DNA of 64,000 nucleotides from Mesorhizobium sp. M9A.F.Ca.ET.002.03.1.2 (GCF_003952365.1 NZ_CP034443.1:5697001-5761000), one strand, 5' to 3'; numbered from the stretch's first letter, positions 33,336 through 43,233 are shown. Made by a program: numbers and translations. Notes: generated by a model from the sequence alone, not told the origin.

Positions 33336-33916
33336 CGTCCGGCAGGTCCAGTGCAAAGCCCTGTAAGGTTAGCACCAAGTCGGAGCGATAGGAAGAAACG
33401 CACCTATGGCATGGCCGGCAATTCTCGAAGCGACAGACCGCTCGGTCCATCGAATATCAGCCTCGCGAAGACCAGCCGGCGGCGCGGCGATCCGGAATCG
33501 TCGGTCGCCATGGCCTTCATTTGATCGGCCTGTTCATCCGATCGGCCCTTCTTCATTCGATCGACCCCCCTCTTCATTTGATCGAAGCGACGAGCACTCA
33601 TCTCGCCTCGGGCCGGAACGCACAAGCAGCGATTTCGGACCGACCTCGTGCCCGCCCTTCCCGCCTCGCGAGCCCGTCGAGCCTGGTGCACGAGCGCCAC
33701 GATTGCCGCGAGATCGGAACGCAAGCCGGCGCCTTGGAGCTTGATCGAGGCAGAAGGGGATTCGATCGTCCGGCGTCGGGATTGCACAAGCCGCAGGCAG
33801 GCTTCCGCGCTGCCTAATCCCAAGCTTATGCATCGGAGTATATACTAGTTGGCTAAAATAACGGAACGTCCAATGCACATTCCCAGAACCGAACATGTTC
33901 GGCTTGGACCGTGATG
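33336..33916. other. intergenic stretch with four short direct repeats
   Basis: TTCATYYGATCG occurs four times at 33516, 33533, 33552 and 33573 with spacings of 17, 19 and 21 bases. A minus-strand frame (33404-33823) reads the repeats as DQMK/DRMK units, but its composition gives no clear sign of a real protein. No other gene is supported here. Confidence 0.5.
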
Positions 33917-34171
33917 TCATGGTCTGGGTCGGACACCGCCTCGATGCCTTGGCCGAACAGCATTCACGGACCGCGGACTTGCCTCTGCGTCTTCCGCCCC
34001 GGCTCCATAGATCAGCCGGATGACGAGCACGAAATATCCGATCTGCAGGACGATCAAGCTAAGGAGCGTCCAGGCCAGCGCCGTCCAGATCGAACCCGTC
34101 GTCAAAAAAGTCGAGAGCGCTACGATGGATGACGCGGTGGTCATTCCCACCAGGAACTGTGGAAAATTCAT
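33917..34171 (-). CDS. SyrA/ExoX-like exopolysaccharide-repressor-type membrane protein
   Basis: Eighty-four residues with two membrane spans: MNFPQFLVGMTTASSIVALS then GSIWTALAWTLLSLIVLQIG and YFVLVIRLIYG, followed by an acidic/polar tail. This is the layout of the SyrA/ExoX family (PF11089-like), small inner-membrane proteins that modulate exopolysaccharide synthesis in rhizobia. The start at ATGAAT is fixed by comparison with the paralog at 51822-52067, which shares both the start context and about 60 bases of leader. The tail is longer and more basic than in the paralog. Confidence 0.75.
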   Translation of the reverse strand: MNFPQFLVGMTTASSIVALSTFLTTGSIWTALAWTLLSLIVLQIGYFVLVIRLIYGAGAEDAEASPRSVNAVRPRHRGGVRPRP

Positions 34172-34670
34172 CATCTTCTTGGCCGCCTCGGACCTGATGA
34201 CAGCCGAGACGACTTCCCTTACCCATTTACCCCACACCAACGGTTTCACCCTTTTGATGGTTGCGCAAGTGCCAAATGGATTAGAGGTGTACGCATGTTT
34301 AATACGTCCTCTAGTTGAGGCGCTCCCGGCTGCCGCTGGCCATTCAATGAGGGGATGCGCGGTGCTCAAGGGCTGTCGTGCTTGGCGGATTGTGGTGGTG
34401 GCTGAGGTAGCGGCGTATGGAGCATGGTCAACCGCACCTTCGGGCGAGCCATACAGCGATCGAAGAAAAATTCACCGAGAGACACCGTTGCCGGGATCAT
34501 CGCCAGGAGATGTGGCACCTCGGCGCGGCAGCGCCAAAAAAGGCGAAACAATGGCCGAATAAGGGCTTCGCAACGCGCGCGTGTGTGGTACAGATGAAAT
34601 GTGGGTGGGTGATTCGCCGGTTTAGGCGGTCCGCCCGCGCGTCTTCTCCGGCATTTTGAATGGAGGATGC
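34172..34670. other. intergenic stretch: conserved leader plus a yghU-like scrap
   Basis: 34172-34225 is a leader shared with the paralog at 52 kb (ctcggctgt and a following 34-base block of equal length on the minus strand). At 34424-34455 gcatggtcaaccgc, then ccttcggg, resembles the 3' end of yghU (MVNR-A/T-FG). Nothing else is recognisable before the fimbrial operon. Confidence 0.5.
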
Positions 34671-35168
34671 ATGCGACATCACCTTCTCTGCCTTGCCGGT
34701 TCTTTAGCCGCTTCGGCGCTGCTCGTACCCCCGGCTCTTGCTCAGACGGACACCACTCAGTTCAACGTCCAGATCACGATCAGCGCCGAATGTCAGATCA
34801 ATTCGGCGACCGATCTGAATTTCGGCTCGTCGGGCGTGATCGACACCGCGGTTGCAGCATCGAGCGCCATCGCCGTTCAGTGCACCAATGGAACGGATTA
34901 CGACATTGGGCTCGATGCCGGACAAGGTACTGGCGCCACCGTTGCTGATCGGTTGATGACCGGGCCAAATTCGGAAACGGTGACCTATTCCCTCTATACC
35001 GATACAGGTCATACCGATGTTTGGGGTGACACGATCGGAACCGACACCGTAGCGGGCACAGGCACCGGCGCCGAGCAAACCTATAGCGTCTATGGTCAGG
35101 TGCCAACGCAGGACACCCCTACCGCCGGCACCTATGCCGACGTCATCACGGTGACATTGACCTATTAA
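34671..35168 (+). CDS. spore coat U-domain (CsuA/B-like) fimbrial subunit
   Basis: A 165-residue exported protein: signal peptide ending ALA-QT, then one SCPU domain (FNVQITISAECQINSATDLN, FGSSGVIDTAVAASSAIAVQ, TYSLYTDTGHTDVWGDTIGT, and a closing GTYADVITVTLTY, the donor-strand-type C-terminus). Two Cys (EC and QCTNGT) would form the usual disulfide. ATG 34671 follows GGAGG. It is the first gene of an archaic (Csu-type) chaperone-usher operon and probably the major rod subunit. Confidence 0.9.
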   Translation: MRHHLLCLAGSLAASALLVPPALAQTDTTQFNVQITISAECQINSATDLNFGSSGVIDTAVAASSAIAVQCTNGTDYDIGLDAGQGTGATVADRLMTGPNSETVTYSLYTDTGHTDVWGDTIGTDTVAGTGTGAEQTYSVYGQVPTQDTPTAGTYADVITVTLTY

Positions 35169-35197
35169 GGTCACGCCACACCAGGGAGAGAGGGGAA

Positions 35198-35923
35198 ATG
35201 CGGTCGCTCGCCTTCATAGTCGCGTGTCTTGCAGCCGTTCTTGAGTTTGCCGGCCCTTCGGAAGCCGCGTCGTTGCGCGTGGCTCCCGTCGTGCTCGACC
35301 TCAGGGCGCCGACTGCAGCCTCCACGATCCGGATCTGGAACGATGCGCGCCGGCCGATCAATGTGCAGGTCCGCGTTTTACGCTGGACCCAGCAAAACGG
35401 CGAGGACACCTACGAGGCGACAAACGACGTGGTCGCCAGTCCGCCAATCACGACGCTTCGACCCGGGGGCGAAAATCTGGTCCGGATTGTCCGAACCTCG
35501 AAACGGCCCGTCAACGGGGAAGAGAGCTACCGGCTGGTCGTCGACGAACTGCCGGACCCGTCCCGCCGCGTCGCTGGAACAGTCGTTCTGGTGGTGCGCC
35601 ATTCCATACCCGTTTTCTTCGCCACGACCGACGCCTCCGGGGCGTCTCCGTCGTGGAGCGTCCAGCGAAGGCGCGGTGGTTATCTCGTTACCGTCCGCAA
35701 CCGGGGATCGATGCGGCTCAAGATATCGAACCTCGCCTTGAGCAGCGGCGGTAAGGCCGTTGCGCGCCGCGAGGGGCTGGTTGGCTATGCACTCGGGAAC
35801 TCTACTGCGAAGTGGTTTGTGCCGGCCACCGGCCGCGGCCGGCTGTCCGGTGGTTCGGTGGCGATCTCAGCGGACAGCGAAGCAGGACGTTTTGATGCTA
35901 CCGCACGCATTACAGGCGGCTAG
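35198..35923 (+). CDS. periplasmic fimbrial chaperone (PapD/CsuC-like)
   Basis: A 241-residue exported protein (signal peptide ending SEA-AS) with two Ig-like domains: SLRVAPVVLDLRAPTAASTI (G1 edge), VQVRVLRWTQQ, LRPGGENLVRIVRTSKRPVN containing the Arg-x-Lys anchor region, and SYRLVVDELPD. It holds subunits by donor-strand complementation and delivers them to the usher. It starts 29 bases after the pilin gene and overlaps the usher start by 29 bases. Confidence 0.9.
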   Translation: MRSLAFIVACLAAVLEFAGPSEAASLRVAPVVLDLRAPTAASTIRIWNDARRPINVQVRVLRWTQQNGEDTYEATNDVVASPPITTLRPGGENLVRIVRTSKRPVNGEESYRLVVDELPDPSRRVAGTVVLVVRHSIPVFFATTDASGASPSWSVQRRRGGYLVTVRNRGSMRLKISNLALSSGGKAVARREGLVGYALGNSTAKWFVPATGRGRLSGGSVAISADSEAGRFDATARITGG

Positions 35924-38339
35924 TGCTTCATTTTTGATGTCGATTGGGCTCGTCGCGCTGCACGGCTCAAAAGTCTTCGCTGAATCGATCCCGTCGGCAG
36001 CAGGCGTCGGTGCAGCGGCAACACCCGTCAGCGCCTCTCGTGACCTTCAACTTGAGGTGTTCATCAACGGCACATCGACCGACCTGATTGCAGCGTTTCG
36101 GCAGGATGCCGATGGAACCCTGGCAATCGAACCGGACCAGTTGCGCAATGTCGGCATCAAACCCGACGAAGAAGCCATCCGACCGGATGGGTTGGTCGAC
36201 ATAGCCAAGCTTCCCCGCGTTTCCGCCGAATTCGACGAGACCGCCCAGACCATCCATTTCACCGTCGAATATGATGCGCGTTCCGCGCGCGTCATCGATG
36301 CCCATGAGCGAGATCAGGACGAAACACCCACCGCGGACCCTCAAAGCAGCCTCGGCGCGCTCATGAACTACACGCTGTTCGCCAGCACCGGAGGTGACGG
36401 CATCGATGACATGTGGGCCTTCGAGGGCGCATCGGGATGGTTCGAAGGTCGCGCATTCAGCCAGTTTGGCGTCCTCGCAAGCTCCTACATCGCCAGCAGC
36501 TCGCCCGACGACCTCTACGGCTCGACCCGCCTCGACACGACGTGGTCCTATTCGAGCCCCAAATGGCTGACGACGCTTCGCGCCGGCGACGTCATTACGG
36601 GCGGGTTGAGCTGGACCCGGCCGACACGCCTGGGCGGGGTGCAGATCCAGCGCAACTTTGGCCTGAGGCCGGATCTCGTGACCATGCCTCTGCCCGAACT
36701 CTCCGGTTCCGCGGCCGTTCCGTCGACGGTCGATATCTATGTCAACAATGCCCGGCGCCTTTCGCAGCAGGTTCCGACCGGCCCGTTCCAGATCACCAAT
36801 CTGCCGGTGGTGACGGGAAGCGGAACGGCGCGTGTCGTGGTGCGCGACGCTCTCGGACGGGAGACGGTTTCCGAAACGCCCTTTTTCGCATCATCCGACC
36901 TGTTGGCGTCGGGCTTTTGGGACTATTCGGCCGAAGCTGGCTTTGCCCGCCGGTTTTACGGCGTCGAATCCGGCGACTATGACGGGCGCTTCATGGCCTC
37001 GGGCACGCTTCGCTACGGATTGACCGACTGGCTGACCTTCGAGGGCCATGCCGAAGGCGGCGGCGGCCTTGTGAACGGCGGTGCGGGAGCGGTTTTCGGG
37101 CTCGGCCAATACGGAGTGGGATCATTCGCCGCTGCCGCGAGCAGCTACGGCGGGCAGACGGGTTTTCAGGTGGCGGGCGGTATCGAGCTTCAGCTTTGGG
37201 ACATTCATTTTTTTGCGCGAACGCAGCGCACGTTCGGAGACTACAACGACATTGCCGCGGTAACCGTCGATCCTCTGCCGCCGCTGTTGCCCGACGATGA
37301 CTTCCACAGCGCCGCGCCGCCGCGCGTACTCGACCAAGTTTCCGTCTCGGTGCCCCTGAAGTTCGACCCATCGTCGCTCAATTTCAGCTACACGCAGCTC
37401 AAGACGGCCGAAGGTGAAAAATCCCGGATCCTCGGGCTCTCCCTCAACCGCCCCTTCGGCAACGGCGCATCATTTTTTGCAACCGCCTTCACGGACATCG
37501 AGGACGAGGATTCGTTCGGCGCGTTCGCCGGGATTTCGTTCCCGCTCGGCAACGATATCTATGCCTCGGCGGGCGTTTCCTCCGATTCCGATGGGACGGC
37601 GGTGACGGCGGACCTGGTCAAGTCGGAAGGTACCGAGATCGGCAGCGTCGGCTGGCGGCTCCGCGACACGGAAGGCGCTTACACGGACCGTGCGGCATCC
37701 GTCAGCTATCGCGCGCCTTTTGCCCGCTTCGAGGCCGGTGTCCAGCAATACGAAGATCAATTTCGCGCAACGGCCCAGGCCGATGGTTCCGTCGTCTTCG
37801 CCGGCCGCGACGTTTTCTTTTCCAACCGCATCGATGACGCCTTCACCGTTGTCGATGCCGGCGTTCCGGATATTGACGTTCAATATGAGAACCGGCCGGC
37901 CGGCCGCACCAACCGCAGGGGCAAGCTCCTGGTGCCGGATCTGCGCTCCTACGAGCCGAACCAGATCACTATCGACCCGACCAACCTGCCGGTCGATGCA
38001 ACGGTCGCCGGCACCCGCGAGGTCACCGTTCCGGCCGACCGCAGCGGCACCGTGGTCAAGTTCGATGTCGAGGCCGGTGCCCAGAACGCGCTTGTCACGC
38101 TCCGCGACGAGAGCGGCGAATTCCTGGAGACAGGTGCCGCCGGACAGGTGGCAGCAGGAGACTCGGAAGGCTTTGTCGTGGGCTATGAGGGGCAGGCCTA
38201 CATTACGGGACTCGGTCCGCAAAACCGCATCGTGGTGGATCAGCCGACCCGCGGCCGCTGCGCAGCCGAGTTTGATTTCGAACCGCGCGAGGGCGAGCAG
38301 GTGGCGATCCCCAATGCGGTCTGCCGTCTAATCGAATGA
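35895..38339 (+). CDS. outer-membrane fimbrial usher (FimD/CsuD-like)
   Basis: An 814-residue usher. ATG 35895 overlaps the chaperone gene; the signal segment is ASFLMSIGLVALHGSKVFAE. Landmarks: N-terminal domain LQLEVFINGTSTDLIAAFRQ, the barrel with TRLGGVQIQRNFGLRPDLVT and the plug-like PSTVDIYVNNARRLSQQVPT, and the C-terminal LLVPDLRSYEPNQITIDPTN followed by RGRCAAEFDFEPREGEQVAI. It forms the 24-strand pore that assembles and secretes the fimbria. The whole length is intact. Confidence 0.93.
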   Translation: MLPHALQAASASFLMSIGLVALHGSKVFAESIPSAAGVGAAATPVSASRDLQLEVFINGTSTDLIAAFRQDADGTLAIEPDQLRNVGIKPDEEAIRPDGLVDIAKLPRVSAEFDETAQTIHFTVEYDARSARVIDAHERDQDETPTADPQSSLGALMNYTLFASTGGDGIDDMWAFEGASGWFEGRAFSQFGVLASSYIASSSPDDLYGSTRLDTTWSYSSPKWLTTLRAGDVITGGLSWTRPTRLGGVQIQRNFGLRPDLVTMPLPELSGSAAVPSTVDIYVNNARRLSQQVPTGPFQITNLPVVTGSGTARVVVRDALGRETVSETPFFASSDLLASGFWDYSAEAGFARRFYGVESGDYDGRFMASGTLRYGLTDWLTFEGHAEGGGGLVNGGAGAVFGLGQYGVGSFAAAASSYGGQTGFQVAGGIELQLWDIHFFARTQRTFGDYNDIAAVTVDPLPPLLPDDDFHSAAPPRVLDQVSVSVPLKFDPSSLNFSYTQLKTAEGEKSRILGLSLNRPFGNGASFFATAFTDIEDEDSFGAFAGISFPLGNDIYASAGVSSDSDGTAVTADLVKSEGTEIGSVGWRLRDTEGAYTDRAASVSYRAPFARFEAGVQQYEDQFRATAQADGSVVFAGRDVFFSNRIDDAFTVVDAGVPDIDVQYENRPAGRTNRRGKLLVPDLRSYEPNQITIDPTNLPVDATVAGTREVTVPADRSGTVVKFDVEAGAQNALVTLRDESGEFLETGAAGQVAAGDSEGFVVGYEGQAYITGLGPQNRIVVDQPTRGRCAAEFDFEPREGEQVAIPNAVCRLIE

Positions 38340-38359
38340 ACCAGTTGAATGAGGAAGTC

Positions 38360-39306
38360 ATGCCACGTCTGATCCTGCTGGCCTGCTTCCTGCTTGTGTC
38401 CGCGCAGGCGCAAGCCCAGAGTTGTTCCTTCAGCGTCTCCAATGCCAACTTCGGCAGTGTCGACACCTTGTCCGGCGCTGCGGTCGATACAACGGCGACC
38501 GTCAATATCAGCTGCAACGCAGGGTTGACCGGCCTGAATTTCCGCGTCTGCCTGAACCTCAACGCCGGAACGGGCGGCGCCACGTCCGGCATCCGCCACA
38601 TGCGCAATGCCACCAATGCGGCCCTGAACTACAATTTCTACCAGGAGGCAGCGCGCACCACGCCGTGGGGCTCGCGAGAGCAGCCTGACCTTGGCAGTCC
38701 GGTGGCCGTGAACCTGACCGCCTTGCCGCTCACCACCGCGATGGCGACGCGGACGATCTATGCGCGCATCTTCGGGAGCCAGCAAAGCGCGACGGCTGAC
38801 CTCTACACATCGACCTTCTCCGGGAGCCAGGTGAACTTCAACTGGACCACTTACCTGCTGACTCCCCCGCCTGCAGCTCAGTCACGCAGAACCCGACCCA
38901 GCCCAGCTTCACGGCGCAGGCCAACGTCGTCAACAACTGCAACGTGACGGCGCAGAACATCGATTTCGGCAGCCACGGAGTGCTCGACGCGGCAGCCGAT
39001 GCGGCCGGCGGCATCGACGTTACCTGCACCCCGGGCACGACCTACAATGTCGGCTTGAACAACGGGCTAAGCGGCACCGGTCCGACGGCACGGCGCATGA
39101 CGCTCGGCGGCCAGGCCGTGACCTACGGCCTCTACAAGGATGCCGCGCGCAGTCAGCCCTGGGGTGGAACCATCGGCACCGACACCGTTGCAGGCACCGG
39201 CGCGGGCGCAACGCAGAACCTGCCGGTCTATGGCCGGGTGCCGGCGCAATCGACACCCTCCCCGGGCACCTACACTGACACCGTGGTGGTCACGGTCACC
39301 TACTGA
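38360..39306 (+). pseudogene. two-domain SCPU tip-adhesin-like subunit, frameshifted
   Basis: The first frame (from ATG 38360, GAGGA just upstream; 38336 is an alternative overlapping the usher stop) encodes a signal peptide and SCPU domain 1 (SCSFSVSNANFGSVDTLSGA ... VNFNWTTYLLT). Near 38866-38875, in a run of five C's, the frame is lost. The second frame resumes CSSVTQNPTQPSFTAQANVV and carries SCPU domain 2 to [13 protein letters not shown]. One extra C would restore a ~314-residue CsuE-like two-domain tip protein. Mutation, sequencing error and -1 slippage at the C run are all possible. Confidence 0.8.
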
Positions 39307-39309
39307 ACC

Positions 39310-40188
39310 CTATTCGGGCGAAGGCACCGGCGGCTTGTTCGTCATGGCGGCGCCGAAGGCGGCGGCAATCACCGCGACGATCCCCAGGCATTGCAGCCCG
39401 GTGAGGGTCTCGCGCAGGAACAGCAGCCCCGCCAGCGCGCCGAGCGCCGGCTCCAGGCAGGTCAGCGTGCCGTAGAGCCTGGCTGGCATCCTGGTCAGCG
39501 CCACCATCTCCAGCCAGAACGGCAGGGCGCTGGAGAACAGCCCGACCAGCAGGGCGGCGGCCAGGATCGACGGCGCGACCAGCGCCGGTCCCGCCTCGGC
39601 CGCGCCGAACGGCAGCGCAAGCGCCGCAGCGATTGCCAGGCCGTAAGCCGTGGTCTGGCCACCGAGTTCGGCGCCCGCCTTCTGGGCGAACACGATGTAG
39701 AGTGCCCAGCAGCCGCCGGCCGCCAGAGCCAGCATCACGCCGGCCGGATCGAGCGCCTCGGGCGAATGGACGAGGGGCGACAGCAGCACGATGCCGGCGA
39801 CGGCGAGCGCCACCCAGGCGAAGTCGCTGCCGCGCCGGGACGACAGCGTCGCGACCAGGAGCGGGCCGGAGAATTCGAGCGCCACCGCGATGCCGAGCGG
39901 GATCGTCTTGAGCGCCGCATAGAACAAAAGGTTCATCACGGCGAGCGTCACCCCATAGGCGATCAGCCATGGCCAGACGGCCTTGGACGGCCGCACCCGC
40001 CAGGGCCGCAGCACCGCCGCCAGCATCAGCGCACCGACGACCAGCCGCAGCACCGTCGTTCCCTGCGCGCCGACCAGTGGAAACAGACCCTTGGCGACTG
40101 CCGCACCGATCTGGATCGACACCATGGCGCCGAGCAGCGCCGCGATGGGCAGGGGCGCGGAAACAGGCGTGATAACCGGCGACGTCAC
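39310..40188 (-). CDS. EamA/RhtA-type inner-membrane exporter
   Basis: A 292-residue protein with ten membrane spans in two EamA repeats: [20 protein letters not shown] ... [15 protein letters not shown] and [20 protein letters not shown] ... [20 protein letters not shown]. It resembles RhtA, which exports threonine and homoserine. It is convergent with the fimbrial operon, three bases from its last stop. The substrate is inferred only at family level. Confidence 0.88.
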   Translation of the reverse strand: MTSPVITPVSAPLPIAALLGAMVSIQIGAAVAKGLFPLVGAQGTTVLRLVVGALMLAAVLRPWRVRPSKAVWPWLIAYGVTLAVMNLLFYAALKTIPLGIAVALEFSGPLLVATLSSRRGSDFAWVALAVAGIVLLSPLVHSPEALDPAGVMLALAAGGCWALYIVFAQKAGAELGGQTTAYGLAIAAALALPFGAAEAGPALVAPSILAAALLVGLFSSALPFWLEMVALTRMPARLYGTLTCLEPALGALAGLLFLRETLTGLQCLGIVAVIAAAFGAAMTNKPPVPSPE

Positions 40189-40363
40189 TGTGGTTGGTCC
40201 TCCCCTGCCGCCGGACTATGCGCAACGGCATGGGGCGGAGATAGGACCTACCGGCATGCCTGTCGTGAGGCAGCGAGAGGTGGTTGGGTGGGGCAAGCAG
40301 ACCGGCCCTCTGATCGCGGTTGCAGCTCAGGCGACAGCCTTGGAGATGCCGGCGGAACAGCGC

Positions 40364-40517
40364 CCCCTCTGGCCTGCCGGCCATCTCCCCCACTTGGGGG
40401 GAGATCGCAGCTTCGGCGCTCCACGCCCTCTTGCACCGCTGAAGATTGGCGAAAGCCGGCGAGACGTCCGATCTCCCCCCAAGTGGGGGAGATGGCCGGC
40501 AGGACAGAGGGGGGCGC
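40364..40517. repeat. facing pair of family A palindromic repeats
   Basis: cgccccctctggcctgccgg...cccacttggggggagat is opposed by ctccccccaagtgggggaga...cagaggggggcgc, between the EamA gene and minE. It fills most of the 350-base gap and may end both transcription units. Confidence 0.85.
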
Positions 40518-40539
40518 GAAGGATCTCTACGGAACGGAT

Positions 40540-40812
40540 TTACCCCGCCAACGCCAATGGCCTTGCGCTCTTGTTGGGGATCTGGATGTCGATCTCCAGC
40601 GTCGACATCGTCTCGCCGCGATCCATCGAGACCTGCAGAAAATCCTGGTCGATCTGCACATGTTTGGCGATGACGGCCATGATCTCCTCGCGCAGCACCG
40701 AGACGAGATCGGGCTGGCTGCGGTTGCGGCGCTCATAGGCGAGCAGCACCTGCAGCCGCTCGCGCGCCACCGGCGCGCTGCCGCGCCGCTTGAAGAGGTC
40801 GAACAGGTTCAT
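40540..40812 (-). CDS. minE: cell-division topological specificity factor MinE
   Basis: Ninety residues: membrane-targeting [10 protein letters not shown], the MinD-interacting helix [20 protein letters not shown] and the dimer domain [20 protein letters not shown]. MinE drives MinD off the membrane and sets up pole-to-pole oscillation. It overlaps minD by four bases (ATGA type), indicating translational coupling. Confidence 0.97.
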   Translation of the reverse strand: MNLFDLFKRRGSAPVARERLQVLLAYERRNRSQPDLVSVLREEIMAVIAKHVQIDQDFLQVSMDRGETMSTLEIDIQIPNKSARPLALAG

Positions 40813-41624
40813 GCTGCCCTCCTTCCAAAAAGCCGGTCGAGGAAGCCCTTGCGCTCGAACGGCACGACGACCGGCAGCTCCTCGCCCTCGAGCCGTTTGG
40901 CCGCCTCGATATAGGCGCGGGCGGCGGAATTGGTGGGATCGCTGAGCGTGACCGGCGAACCGAGGTTCGATGCCTTGAGCACGTCCTGGCTTTCGGGGAT
41001 GATGCCCAGGAGCGGCGTCGACAGGATCTCCAGAACGTCGTCGATCGAGAGCATTTCGCCGCGCGCGGCGCGGGCGGCATCGTAACGCGTCACCAGCACA
41101 TGCTTGGCGATCTGCTCGCCCCGCTCGGCTTTGACGGTCCTGGCGTCGAGCAGGCCGATGATGCGATCGGAATCGCGCACCGAGCTGACTTCCGGGTTGG
41201 TGACGATGACCGCCTCGTCGGCAAAGCGCATGGCAAGCTGCGCGCCGCGCTCGATACCCGCAGGGCTGTCGCAGAAGACGTAGTCGAACACCGAGCGCAG
41301 CTTGTCGATCACCTCGCCGACGCCCTCCTCGGTCAACGCATCCTTGTCGCGCGTCTGCGAGGCCGGCAGCAGGAACAGCGTTTCGACCCGCTTGTCGCGG
41401 ATCAGCGCCTGCGACAGCTTGGCCGTTCCCTGGATGACGTTGACCAGGTCGAACACCACTCGCCGCTCGGCGCCCATGATCAGGTCGAGATTCCTCAAGC
41501 CGACGTCGAAGTCGACCAGGGCCACCTTCTTGCCGGTCCTTGCGACCGCGGCACCAAGGGCGGCCGTCGAGGTCGTCTTGCCGACGCCCCCCTTGCCCGA
41601 GGTGACCACCACTACCTTGCCCAT
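40809..41624 (-). CDS. minD: septum-site ATPase MinD
   Basis: A 271-residue ParA-superfamily ATPase: deviant Walker [21 protein letters not shown], switch [16 protein letters not shown], switch [17 protein letters not shown], and a C-terminal amphipathic helix [14 protein letters not shown] for membrane binding. It recruits MinC and is regulated by MinE. It lies 36 bases downstream of minC. Confidence 0.97.
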   Translation of the reverse strand: MGKVVVVTSGKGGVGKTTSTAALGAAVARTGKKVALVDFDVGLRNLDLIMGAERRVVFDLVNVIQGTAKLSQALIRDKRVETLFLLPASQTRDKDALTEEGVGEVIDKLRSVFDYVFCDSPAGIERGAQLAMRFADEAVIVTNPEVSSVRDSDRIIGLLDARTVKAERGEQIAKHVLVTRYDAARAARGEMLSIDDVLEILSTPLLGIIPESQDVLKASNLGSPVTLSDPTNSAARAYIEAAKRLEGEELPVVVPFERKGFLDRLFGRRAA

Positions 41625-41660
41625 GAAAATGCCTCCATTATTGTTGTTGAGCGGCTGTTG

Positions 41661-42440
41661 TCAGTTAAGCGGCGCGATGCGCAGCGTGTCTTTTTCGAGA
41701 AAGGCCTGGACGGCTTTTCCACGCGAGGACGGCTCCATCTCCTCGGCGGTGCAATACCAGCCGTCGACCGACAAAAGCTCGGCCTCGTTCCTGCGGCAGA
41801 AGATGCGCGCCGCCGAATGGCCGAGCACACCGGCCGACGCGCGCCCGCGCAGCGTGCCGTAGACGTGGATGGAGCCCGCGGCGACGATCTCGGACCCCGA
41901 CGCGACGGAGCCCAGCACGATGACATCGCCATGCGCATGGAAGACCGACTGGCCCGAGCGGATCGGCGTCTTGACCATCAGCGTGGCCGGCGCTTCTGGC
42001 TGCCTGTCTTCTGGCTGCCTGTCTTCTGGCTGCTTGCCCTGTTCCGCCCTGCCCGCCTCGTCCGGCTTGCCCGCCTCTTCGGGCCTGCCCTTGCTGTCGG
42101 CCTGCATGAGCAGCCCGGCGGTGGCCTCCTTGGCGCCGATCAGCACCGGCGGCAGATTGGGCGCAAGCGCCGTGGTTCCGTCGAGCTCGATGGCATAGAT
42201 GCGGATGCCGCGCAGGCCAAGCTCGGCGACCAGCGCCTCGATCGCGCCGACCTCGGGCTTCAGCGTGTTGAGGTTAAGCACAACCGGCCGGCCGGCAAAG
42301 TAGCCCGGCGAGTTGCCGATCCAGCGATCGAGGCTCTCCAGCCACTCGCCCAACGGCGCTTCAGGGGTGAGCGTGAAGGCGACGAAGGAGCGGGCGCGAA
42401 AGCGGATGGATTTGGTCTCGACGGGGGCGGCAAAGGTCAC
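41661..42440 (-). CDS. minC: septum-formation inhibitor MinC
   Basis: A 259-residue protein: N-terminal FtsZ-inhibiting domain (SFVAFTLTPEAPLGEWLESL) and C-terminal beta-helix (VIVLGSVASGSEIVAAGSIH, VYGTLRGRASAGVLG) that binds MinD and forms copolymers. Between them lies a charged, Pro/Glu-rich linker (~120-150) containing the repeat PEDRQPEDRQPE. Gene order minC-minD-minE is standard. Confidence 0.95.
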   Translation of the reverse strand: MTFAAPVETKSIRFRARSFVAFTLTPEAPLGEWLESLDRWIGNSPGYFAGRPVVLNLNTLKPEVGAIEALVAELGLRGIRIYAIELDGTTALAPNLPPVLIGAKEATAGLLMQADSKGRPEEAGKPDEAGRAEQGKQPEDRQPEDRQPEAPATLMVKTPIRSGQSVFHAHGDVIVLGSVASGSEIVAAGSIHVYGTLRGRASAGVLGHSAARIFCRRNEAELLSVDGWYCTAEEMEPSSRGKAVQAFLEKDTLRIAPLN

Positions 42441-42549
42441 TGGCGGCGAATCCTTACTGAGAGGTAAACGCTAGCCAGCCATGGTTAATGAAAGGTTAAT
42501 GGAGGGGGTGTTCGCGACATTAGGAAAGCCATTTACTGACAGGCCAACC

Positions 42550-42598
42550 GTGTCAGCAGCCGAGCGGACAGCGCTGAAAATTGCCTGCCCTTCCTCGA
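42550..42598. repeat. 47-bp direct repeat, left copy
   Basis: gtcagcagccgagcggacag then cgctgaaaattgcctgccc matches 43234-43282 with about four mismatches. The two copies flank the 148-residue gene at 42608-43054. Confidence 0.75.
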
Positions 42599-42607
42599 CC
42601 TTGCTGG

Positions 42608-43054
42608 CTAAGTGCCCTTCGCTGCGTCCTCGATCAGTTCCGCTAGCAAGGTAGAGAACCGCTGGTCAGCCCTATCCCCTATATTTCCCACTTCTCTCGC
42701 CACGATCCCGGGCGAAGAGACTGACACTTCCCCACTCAGCTGAACGTTGACCGTGAACGTCCTTCTGACCACCTCCTCCTCCATGCCTCGCTTCCTGTAG
42801 ATTTGGAACCGAATAGATGGTGTTGACGCTTTGGCCTGGCGGGGTGGCGCGGTGTCAATGTCGACAGTCACCTCGCCCGCCACGTCAGCCTTGGCCGCTT
42901 GCAATGACGCAACCACGACGTCGTTTAGCCAGGCCCTGGCTTGCGCGCCGAAGTCCGCCACATCTCCCTCGGCCTTCTCATTGCGGACCTTTCCCTCTTG
43001 CTCACGGCGAGCTTCCTTCCCGCGCTCAACAGCTTCTTTGAACTTGGACATCAT
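42608..43054 (-). CDS. 148-aa protein of unknown function
   Basis: Starts MMSKFKEAVERGKEARREQE, a charged helix, then DVADFGAQARAWLNDVVVAS and a beta-rich half with STPSIRFQIYRKRGMEEEVV, RRTFTVNVQLSGEVSVSSPG. It looks like a cytosolic alpha+beta protein. No family is recognised. The gene lies between two 47-bp direct repeats, which hints that it arrived as a unit. Its GC content is a little lower than that of the adjoining min genes. Confidence 0.65.
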   Translation of the reverse strand: MMSKFKEAVERGKEARREQEGKVRNEKAEGDVADFGAQARAWLNDVVVASLQAAKADVAGEVTVDIDTAPPRQAKASTPSIRFQIYRKRGMEEEVVRRTFTVNVQLSGEVSVSSPGIVAREVGNIGDRADQRFSTLLAELIEDAAKGT

Positions 43055-43233
43055 GGTTTGCCTCCGATTGTGAGCGCATGAGACCAGCGGTCACATCCGC
43101 CATGGTCCTCCTAAGGGGTAGAACGCGCACAATCGGAGTGCGTTGCGTAAGCGTTCGCCGCTGCGCAGGATAATATCCTTCTGGCGCGGTCGATCGCCGG
43201 GGTGGCGGCGGTGATCGCGCGCAGTGGTGCAGA

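Noticed and set aside
33516..33584. Spaced repeats considered as a CRISPR array
   Set aside because: Repeats are only 12 bases and spacers 5-9 bases; no cas gene is present.
33404..33823. 139-codon minus-strand frame beside the GNAT gene
   Set aside because: No ribosome site or domain and an irregular Arg/Ala-rich composition; it may only be a reading of the repeat array.
39391..40914. 507-codon plus-strand frame opposite the EamA gene and minE
   Set aside because: Runs through two opposite-strand genes and a repeat pair; no domain seen.
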